Source of the DNA: Paractinoplanes brasiliensis
Lineage (GTDB): Bacteria; Actinomycetota; Actinomycetes; Mycobacteriales; Micromonosporaceae
Length of the DNA stretch: 64,000 bases
Reading direction: 5' to 3'
Assembly: GCF_004362215.1 (NCBI RefSeq)
Contig: NZ_SNWR01000002.1
Location: 2,170,001 to 2,234,000 of the forward strand
A program made the position numbers and the translations under genes. Of the stretch, positions 57,880 through 64,000 are shown in pieces. The notes below the pieces were generated by a model. That model was not told the DNA's origin. It saw nothing but the letters and a program-made list of their open reading frames with translations, and did not search any database. Positions within the stretch are counted from its first letter, which is position 1. Every line of letters starts with the position of its first letter.

Positions 57880-58370
57880 CGTCACCCGGCGGCCGCGACG
57901 CCCGTCCCCCACACACCGCGACGCCCTCAGCCAACGGCCGCAACACCCGTCCGACCCCACAACGCGCCCACACCCGGCGGCCGCAACGCCGGTCCCCCAC
58001 ACACCGCGCCGCCCTCCCCCGACGGCCGCAACACCCGTCCCCCACACACCGCACCGCCCCCACCCAACGGCCGCAACACCCGTCCGACCCCACAACGCGC
58101 CCACACCCGACGGCCGCAACGCCGGTCCCCCACACACCGCGCCGCCCTCCCCGACGGCCGCAACACCCGTCCCCCACACACCGCACCGCCCCCACCCAAC
58201 GGCCGCAACACCCGTCCGACCCCACAACGCGCCCACACCCGACGGCCGCAACGCCGGTCCCCCACACACCGCGCCGCCCTCCCCGACGGCCGCAACACCC
58301 GTCCCCCACACACCGCACCGCCCCCACCCAACGGCCGCAACACCCGTCCCCCACACCGCACCGGCTGAAG
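57880..58370. repeat. 132-bp higher-order tandem repeat built of 43-45-bp units
   Basis: The region consists of 43-45-bp units each beginning CGGCCGCAAC, of three types in the fixed order A (ACGCGCCCACACC), B (CCACACACCGCGCCG), C (CCACACACCGCACCG). One full ABC block is 132 bp; equivalent points are at 57961, 58094 and 58226. Degenerate units continue to about 58470. The period is a multiple of three and no unit has a stop, so frames on both strands stay open for up to 700 bases without being genes. The G-rich strand is the minus strand. The 837-bp space to the next gene at 58690 holds no supported gene. Confidence 0.9.
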
Positions 58371-58689
58371 TGGGTTTCGGCTGCGGGGATTCTGCTGGCG
58401 GCCGAGGGCGTCGCCTCCCCCGAGGGCCGCAACACCCCTCCCCCACACCGCGCGGCCGTCACCCGGCGGCCGCGCCGAACCCGCGCTCATGCTCTGCGAG
58501 CACACGCCACGAGACGACGAGCACCGCTGGATGAACCACGGCACGGCCCGCCGAGAACACTCGCATGCGCCACGGCGGCGACGAACGCTGCCCGACGGGC
58601 AACGCGTGGGACCGCCAGGGCACCTGAACGGGCGTGCCGCAGGGCGGGAACAACGTGTAGCGGGTTTGACACCAGGCGGGGCAGACGGT

Positions 58690-59355
58690 TCAGGATGCGG
58701 GCGGACGTGGTTCGCCGAGACCGAGGACTGGTCGGCACACCTCGACGCCGATCAGTTCGATGTCGTCGCGGCGGTGGTGTTCCCAGGCCCCGCGGGTGAG
58801 GCGCCACCGCTGGATCGGGGCGGGCTCGCCGCGGCGGGTGTCCCAGTCGGTGCCGTTCGGCTCGTAACCCAGCGCGCGTGAGATGCCGTTGGAGGCCTGG
58901 TTGTCGGCGAAGGCGTCACTCCCGGCCTCACGGGCGCCCAGCCCGGCGAAGGCCAGATGCAGGATCGCCGCCCGCATCTCTTTGCCCAGGCCCTGCCCGC
59001 GGCGGCCCGGGGCCAGCCACGAGAAGCTGCTCACCGTGCCGAACCGGTCGAAGTCGCGGCCGATGAGGTCCTGCATGCCGACCGGCTCGCCGTCGACGAG
59101 CACGACGAAATAGAGCCGCCAGTTCCCCGGGGTCACCCGGCCCCGCCCCGACCAGATGCCGCGCAGCCAGCGCCACTCCCGTTCCGGGCTGTCGGCGTAC
59201 AACGACATCGGATCGTCGAACGGCCACGGCTGGGTGTCCGCGACCCCGGCCCGCACGGTCGGCACGAGCCGTTCCAGCAGCTCGTCCGACGCGCCGGCCA
59301 GCGTCAGCCGGGGCGTACGGACCTCGACGTCGAGCGGAGGATAGCTGTGAGCCAT
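58690..59355 (-). CDS. GNAT-family N-acetyltransferase
   Basis: A 221-residue RimJ/RimL-like acetyltransferase. The opening VEVRTPRLTLAGAS and the acyl-CoA-binding region FSWLAPGRRGQGLGKEMRAAILHLAF are typical, as is DNQASNGISRALGYEPNG. Start ATG 59355 was chosen over 59391 because the family begins near it. The substrate is unknown. Ten bases downstream of the DUF4184 gene, so probably co-transcribed with it. Confidence 0.92.
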   Translation of the reverse strand: MAHSYPPLDVEVRTPRLTLAGASDELLERLVPTVRAGVADTQPWPFDDPMSLYADSPEREWRWLRGIWSGRGRVTPGNWRLYFVVLVDGEPVGMQDLIGRDFDRFGTVSSFSWLAPGRRGQGLGKEMRAAILHLAFAGLGAREAGSDAFADNQASNGISRALGYEPNGTDWDTRRGEPAPIQRWRLTRGAWEHHRRDDIELIGVEVCRPVLGLGEPRPPAS

Positions 59356-59365
59356 CCCCGGGACG

Positions 59366-60259
59366 CTAACCAGCCGGGCCCGCCGCCGCATCCGGTTTAC
59401 GCCCGCTCAGCTCGACGACCACGGCGGCGGTCAGCACTCCGGCGGCGACTCCCAGGAAGAGGCGTACGGCCGTGGCATGAATGAGCTCCGCACCCGGCAG
59501 CACGAACGCGAGCGCCGCCCAGGAAAGTGTCACGGCCGCCACGATCGACCAGAAGCGGACCGGCCGCGGCCGAGGGCCCGACGAGCCGGCCGGCAGGTGG
59601 GCCCACGAGCTGCCAGGCGGGTGGGCCCACGAACCGGCCGGCGGGTGGGCCGACGAACCGGCCGGCAGGTCGGCCGACGGCTCGGGCGCGGCGGCGAGGA
59701 GCTGCCCGGAGACGTTGGGATGCCGTGCCGGTAGCCGGACACCCCGTCGCGGGGCGGGCAACGATCCCGGCGCGGCCAATTCCGGGTCGCCGTGCCAGCG
59801 AAGCAGCAACCGGTGCCGGCCCACGTGCGCCACCAGAGCGAACAGGCCCAGGAAACCGAGCACGTGCATGACCGGTTCGGCGAGGGGCAACTGCAGTTCG
59901 AGGAAGTCCAGCAGCAGGTGGCTCACCGCCCCCAGCAGCGCCGACCAGCAGGTCACCCGGAGGGGATGGGACGTGCGACCGAGCACGGCGTAGTCGCGCA
60001 GCACCGACGGCAGGTGGCTCGCCACGACCGGGGCCGCCCGGCGGATCAGCCAGGTCAGGACCAGCGTCACCGGCAGGCACCAGAACACGAACCCGCGCAG
60101 GCCGTGCGACATCTTCCAGACCGGCAGGCCCGACCCGTCGAGCGCGTACGCCAGGTCGGGCGCCGTCGACCCCACGGCCAGCGCGACCCCGTCGAACCAG
60201 CGCGGCCGCCACACCTTGAGCCACACGATCGCCGGGTGGGTGGGAACAGTCAGCGGCAT
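59366..60259 (-). CDS. DUF4184-family membrane protein
   Basis: A 297-residue membrane protein. The N-terminus PLTVPTHPAIVWLKVWRPRWFDGVALAVGS matches DUF4184 (key residues: PTHPA, GSTAPDLAY). Histidines in SHGLRG and AVSHLLLDF suggest a membrane metal-dependent hydrolase-like arrangement. A low-complexity insert at about residues 190-230 (PAGSSAHPPAGSWAHPP, 24-bp DNA repeats) separates the first and last membrane segments. The start MPLTVPTHPA was chosen; a longer form from 60331 adds 24 residues without family similarity. Confidence 0.85.
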   Translation of the reverse strand: MPLTVPTHPAIVWLKVWRPRWFDGVALAVGSTAPDLAYALDGSGLPVWKMSHGLRGFVFWCLPVTLVLTWLIRRAAPVVASHLPSVLRDYAVLGRTSHPLRVTCWSALLGAVSHLLLDFLELQLPLAEPVMHVLGFLGLFALVAHVGRHRLLLRWHGDPELAAPGSLPAPRRGVRLPARHPNVSGQLLAAAPEPSADLPAGSSAHPPAGSWAHPPGSSWAHLPAGSSGPRPRPVRFWSIVAAVTLSWAALAFVLPGAELIHATAVRLFLGVAAGVLTAAVVVELSGRKPDAAAGPAG

Positions 60260-60335
60260 CCCCCGCACGGTAGTGAGCAGTTGTGGAGAAGTGGTGTGCG
60301 TTACGGGGAGGCCTGCTCGCGACTGCACCACCAGG

Positions 60336-60545
60336 TCAGGAGGCCATCCTCTCGCGCAGGGAGCGGGGGCGCAGGTCGGTCCAGGTTCGCTCCACGTAGT
60401 CGAGGCAGGCCTGCCGGGTGTCCTCGCCGAAGGCGACCGTCCAGCCGGCCGGCACGTCGACGAACGAGGGCCACAGCGAGTGCTGGTCCTCGTCGTTGAC
60501 CAGCACCAGGTAACGGCCGTCGGGGTCCTCGAAGGGGTTTGTCAT
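60336..60545 (-). CDS. MbtH-family NRPS accessory protein
   Basis: A 69-residue MbtH-like protein. The family signature NPFEDPDGRYLVLVNDEDQHSLWP and the invariant tryptophans in SLWPSF, AGWTVAF and RTWTDLRP are present. MbtH proteins bind and activate adenylation domains. It is translationally coupled to the NRPS gene (TGATG), so it surely serves that enzyme. Confidence 0.97.
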   Translation of the reverse strand: MTNPFEDPDGRYLVLVNDEDQHSLWPSFVDVPAGWTVAFGEDTRQACLDYVERTWTDLRPRSLRERMAS

Positions 60546-63500
60546 CAGTGGGTCCTCTCGGTGTCGGCGTACAGGTCGGTCAGGGTTCGGTCCGGGTCGG
60601 CCAGGGCCGCGGTCAGCAGGTGCTGGAACTGCCCGGCCAGGGCAGCCATCCGCGCGGGTTCGAAGTGGCCGGCGGCGTACTCCAGGTCGCAGTGCACCGG
60701 GCGGTCGCCGACGGGCTCGTAGAAGCTCAGCGTCAGCTCGGCCCGCAGCGCCCCGGTCGGCAGCGTCTCCATCGGCAGCGCGCCGACCTCGGCCAGCCGG
60801 GCCTCCTCGTGGTGCACGATCATCACCTGAGGCGGCGGCACCCCGGCGTCCACCAGCGCGTCGAACGGCAGGTCCTGCCGGTCCAGGGCGGCAAGGTCGG
60901 TTTCCCGTACGCGGGTCAGCAGCTCGGCGAAGGTGAGCTCCCCGCCCGTCGCGGTCCGCAGCACCACGGTGTTGAACAGGCAGCCGACAAGGCCGGTCAG
61001 CGATGGTTCGGAACGGCCGGCCACCAGCGCGCCGATCGGCAGGTCGGTTCCCGCGCCCGCGCCGGTGAGCAGCGCGGCCAGGGTGGCGTGGAGAACCATG
61101 AACATGCTGGTTCCCGTACGCCGGGCCAGCTCGTCAACCGCACGATGCGTGGCCGCGTCCAGGACGATCGGCACCACCCCGGCCCGCGACACGCCCGGCG
61201 AGCCGACCTGCGACACGTCAGACGAGCCGACCTGCGAAACGCCCGGCGAGGCGGCCTGCGACACGCCCGGCGAGTCAATCCGGGACGCGCCGGGCAGGTC
61301 GAGCCGAGGCACTCCGTCGAGCAGCGACGTCCACTCGGCCAGCTGCCGCGCGTGCGCCGAGCCGGGGTCGGCCGGGTCGCCCAGCAGCTCGTACTGCCAG
61401 CGCGTGTAGTCGGCGTAGTCCACCGGCAGCGGCGCCGGCGGCGAACCCTCGTACGCGCAAGCCAGGTCGCTGATCAGCGGCACCACCGACCATTCGTCCA
61501 CGCCCAGGTGGTGCACGGTGAGCAGGACCGTACGGTCGCCGATCAGCCGGGCCCGCAGCGGCGCCCGCCCGGTCAGGTCGACCTCCTCGCCGGCGAGCCG
61601 CAGAAGCTGCTCGTTCAGGGAGTCGTCGGTACGGTCCACCCGTTCCAGCCGGGGCCGCGGAGTCTCGACCCGCCACAGCTGCCCGGCCGCCCAGCGATAG
61701 CCGGTGCGCAGCGGCGCGTGCCGTTCCACCAGGGCGTCGAGCGCCTGCGCGAACCGCTCGGCGTCCACCCCGCGGAAAACAAAGGCCAGATCCCAACCCC
61801 CGTACGGGGAACGGGCCAGATACCGCTGCACCGGCGCGCCCCGCCCGTCGGCTTCCTCACCGGCCGGACGGGCGGTCAGCACGGGCCCGCTGGGCACCGG
61901 GCCGCCGGCGACCCCGGTTTCGTCGCCGCTCGCCCGGCCGCCGGCGAACCGATGCGCGAAGCCGTCCGCCGCCGACCCGTCGAGCAGCCGGGCCAGGCCG
62001 GCCACCGTCGGGGTGTCGAACACGTCGCGGACCCGCAGGCCGGCCCCGAATTCCGCGCGCACCGCCCCGATGAGGCGCATGCACGACATCGAGTGCCCGC
62101 CCAGCGCGAAGAAGTTGTCGTCCACCCCCACCCGCGGCAGCCGCAGGATCTCGGCGAACAGCGCGGCCAGCCGGGCCTGCACCTCGGTGACGGGCGCCGC
62201 CTCACCGGCCAGCGCGGCCCAGTCCGGGGCGGGCAGCCGCCGCCGGTCCACCTTGCCGTTCGGGGTGCGCGGCAGGTCGCCGTCGAGCGGCACGACCAGC
62301 GCCGGCACCAGATAGCTGGGCAGCCGGGCGGCGAGGTCGTCCCGCACCGCCGCGGGGTCGACGTCTCCGCCCGCGGCCACGACGTAACCCACGAGCCGGG
62401 CCGTGTCGCCCGAGCCGTCGACGACGACCACCGCCTGCGCGACGCCGGGGTGCGCGGCCAGCGCCGCCTCCACCTCGGCCGGCTCGATCCGATGCCCGCG
62501 GATCTTGACCTGGTCGTCGACCCGGCCCAGGAAGTCGATCAGGCCGTCGGCCCGCCACCGCGCCCGGTCGCCGGTGCGGTACATGCGGGCGCCGGGCGGA
62601 CCGTACGGGTCGGCCACGAACCGCTCGGCGCTCAGCCCGGGACGCCCCAGGTACCCGCGGGCCAGTCCGCGCCCGGCGATGTAGAGCTCACCGGCCGCGC
62701 CCGGCGGCACCGGCTGCAGCCGGCGGTCGAGCACGTAGGCCACCGTGTTGGGGTCGGGCACCCCGATCGGCACCGCGCCCTCCCAGCCCGGCTCGGCCCG
62801 CCACAGCGTCGAGTTCACTGTCGCCTCGGTCAGCCCGTACGCCACGAACAGGCGCAGCGTGGCCGCCCAGCGCGTGATCACCTCGGGCGGGACCTGTTCG
62901 GTGCCGACCAGCACGGTCAGGCCGGCGGGCAGTTCGCAACCGGGCGGCAGCGCGGCGACCAGCGACGGCGGCAGGATCGCATGCGTCACCCCGTACGCGG
63001 AAAGCAGTTGGGTCAACGCCGGGCCGGGGGTACGGGTCTCGTCCGGCGCGATGACGAGCCGCGCCCCGGTCGCGAGGGCCATCGAGACCTCGAACGCGAA
63101 CACGTCGAAGCCGATCGACGCGAACTGCAGGATGCCACTGGCGGCGGTGACGCCCATCGGGTCGACGGCGGTGGCGACCAGGCTGCCGATGCCCTCGTGG
63201 GTGACGGTGACGCCCTTGGGCCGGCCGGTCGAGCCGGAGGTGTAGATGACGTACGCGGCGTGGTCGATGCCCTCCGGCGGCGCCGGCAGCACCCCGGCGA
63301 CCGGCCCGTCCGCGTCGACCGGCACCCGCTCGACACCGAACACATCGGGCAGAGCGCAGGCGACGGCGCCGGTGGTGAGCACGTGCCGGGTGCCGGAGTC
63401 GGTGAGCATGAACGCCAGCCGATCGGCCGGGTGCTGCAGGTCGAGCGGCAGGAAGGCGGCGCCCAGCTCGAGCACGCCGAGCACAGCCACGATCGTTTCC

Positions 63501-64000
63501 AGCGAGCGCGGGACGGCCACGGCGACCACGCTTTCGGGTCGGACCCCGCGAGCGGCCAGCACCCCGGCGAGGCGGTGGGCACGGGCGGCCAGCTCGGCGT
63601 AGGTGAGCGTGCGGTCACCGTCGACCACCGCGAGCGCGTCCGGGGTCTCGGCGGCCCGCTCGGCGAACGCGTCGAAGAGGCTCAGCTCCTCGACCGTACG
63701 GGCGGTGGTGTTGAACGTGCGGAGCACCCGCTCGCGCTCGTCGCCGACCAGGACGTCGAGCCCGGCCACCGGGGTTTCCGGCGCGTGCACGGCGGCGGTG
63801 GCCAGCGCGACGAGCCGCCGGGCCAGCAGGTCCACGGTGGACCGGTCGAACAGCTCGGTGCGATACGTGAGCCGGGCCGTCATCGCGTCGCCGCCGTGCT
63901 CGGCCAGCTCCACCACCAGGTCGAACCGGGCGGTCCCGGTGTGCAGCGGCTCGTCGGCGACCTCGAGGCCGTCGAGCGTGAACGCGTCGGCGACGTGCTG
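60545..64000 (-). CDS. Non-ribosomal peptide synthetase, C-terminal part (C-A-PCP-C)
   Basis: The 3' 1152 codons of a larger gene that begins outside the window. Order: end of a condensation domain (1-60), adenylation domain (about 75-590; YTSGSTGRPKG, YGLTEATVN, YRTGDRARWRADG, GRVDDQVKIRGHRIE, NGKVDRR), carrier protein (Ser about 636 in LGGHSMS), and a second condensation domain with HHLGVDEWS (about 830), a canonical HHxxxDxxS active site with Glu for Gly. Aligning with GrsA gives specificity positions D, V, F, I, V, T, A, V, N, K; I cannot assign the amino acid. No thioesterase follows. An insert of four 8-residue SPGVSQ-type repeats (DNA about 61184-61279) interrupts the C domain. Confidence 0.95.
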   Translation of the reverse strand, partial: QHVADAFTLDGLEVADEPLHTGTARFDLVVELAEHGGDAMTARLTYRTELFDRSTVDLLARRLVALATAAVHAPETPVAGLDVLVGDERERVLRTFNTTARTVEELSLFDAFAERAAETPDALAVVDGDRTLTYAELAARAHRLAGVLAARGVRPESVVAVAVPRSLETIVAVLGVLELGAAFLPLDLQHPADRLAFMLTDSGTRHVLTTGAVACALPDVFGVERVPVDADGPVAGVLPAPPEGIDHAAYVIYTSGSTGRPKGVTVTHEGIGSLVATAVDPMGVTAASGILQFASIGFDVFAFEVSMALATGARLVIAPDETRTPGPALTQLLSAYGVTHAILPPSLVAALPPGCELPAGLTVLVGTEQVPPEVITRWAATLRLFVAYGLTEATVNSTLWRAEPGWEGAVPIGVPDPNTVAYVLDRRLQPVPPGAAGELYIAGRGLARGYLGRPGLSAERFVADPYGPPGARMYRTGDRARWRADGLIDFLGRVDDQVKIRGHRIEPAEVEAALAAHPGVAQAVVVVDGSGDTARLVGYVVAAGGDVDPAAVRDDLAARLPSYLVPALVVPLDGDLPRTPNGKVDRRRLPAPDWAALAGEAAPVTEVQARLAALFAEILRLPRVGVDDNFFALGGHSMSCMRLIGAVRAEFGAGLRVRDVFDTPTVAGLARLLDGSAADGFAHRFAGGRASGDETGVAGGPVPSGPVLTARPAGEEADGRGAPVQRYLARSPYGGWDLAFVFRGVDAERFAQALDALVERHAPLRTGYRWAAGQLWRVETPRPRLERVDRTDDSLNEQLLRLAGEEVDLTGRAPLRARLIGDRTVLLTVHHLGVDEWSVVPLISDLACAYEGSPPAPLPVDYADYTRWQYELLGDPADPGSAHARQLAEWTSLLDGVPRLDLPGASRIDSPGVSQAASPGVSQVGSSDVSQVGSPGVSRAGVVPIVLDAATHRAVDELARRTGTSMFMVLHATLAALLTGAGAGTDLPIGALVAGRSEPSLTGLVGCLFNTVVLRTATGGELTFAELLTRVRETDLAALDRQDLPFDALVDAGVPPPQVMIVHHEEARLAEVGALPMETLPTGALRAELTLSFYEPVGDRPVHCDLEYAAGHFEPARMAALAGQFQHLLTAALADPDRTLTDLYADTERTH

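Noticed and set aside
57758..58462. Long open frames on both strands across the 57.9-58.5 kb repeat region
   Set aside because: They exist because the repeat period is a multiple of three and no unit has a stop codon. No start site, ribosome signal or protein family supports them.
57880..58470. CRISPR array
   Set aside because: The units are contiguous 43-45-bp blocks that all resemble each other, with no unique spacers of constant length and no cas genes in the window.

Overview
The window is high-GC actinomycete DNA with dense overlapping operons, GTG and TTG starts, CBM2 and LPMO polysaccharide enzymes, SigE-type sigma factors, DUF574 methyltransferase and an NRPS with MbtH. Together with very frequent CGTACG palindromes this fits Micromonosporaceae (Actinoplanes-like), although the family assignment is an inference and no rRNA or tRNA gene is present to test it.

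Layout. 1-3.3 kb: an AA10 LPMO behind a truncated CebR-like operator, a sigma region-4-only ORF, then a two-gene clpP operon with two palindromes resembling PopR boxes and, convergent to it, a PopR/ClgR-type regulator ending in Leu-Ala-Ala. 3.4-4.6 kb: SigE-family sigma factor and membrane partner. 4.7-20.7 kb: a long minus-strand peptide locus, consisting of an oligopeptide ABC importer (substrate-binding protein, DppB, a DppC-DppD fusion, DppF), a PucR regulator, two S12 serine hydrolases (one fused to an S9 prolyl-oligopeptidase), an M20 deacylase, a GNAT and an N-acylamino-acid racemase. The last three match the known three-enzyme route that turns D-amino acids into L-amino acids. 22-24 kb: GH5 beta-mannanase-CBM2 behind a complete CebR-like box. 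25-27 kb: two DedA proteins and a DUF998 protein. 27.5-29.5 kb: TrkH/TrkA potassium uptake. 30-36 kb: aldo/keto reductase, a 52-residue exported peptide, S12 hydrolase, polysaccharide deacetylase, and cellobiose phosphorylase behind a second complete CebR-like box. 36.5-46.5 kb: a seven-gene minus-strand operon (FAD monooxygenase, sugar-type ABC importer, acetoacetyl-CoA-synthetase-like ligase, TetR, APH-type kinase) with a divergent acyl-CoA dehydrogenase, suggestive of hydroxy- or keto-acid catabolism. 46.5-51.4 kb: repeats, an AKP-rich exported protein, an orphan LanC-like protein, alpha/beta hydrolases and a hydroxybutyrate-dehydrogenase-like SDR. 51.5-57.9 kb: an unusual two-component system, HAAS-like membrane protein, SDR/XRE pair and a secreted repeat protein. 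57.9-58.5 kb: a 132-bp higher-order tandem repeat. 58.7-64 kb: GNAT, DUF4184, MbtH and the 3' part of an NRPS that runs off the window.

How parts work together. Three genes for beta-glucan or mannan use (LPMO, mannanase, cellobiose phosphorylase) each carry the same 14-bp palindrome, so they probably form a scattered cello-oligosaccharide regulon whose repressor lies outside the window. The peptide locus can be read as import, hydrolysis and stereo-inversion of D-residue-containing peptides such as murein fragments.
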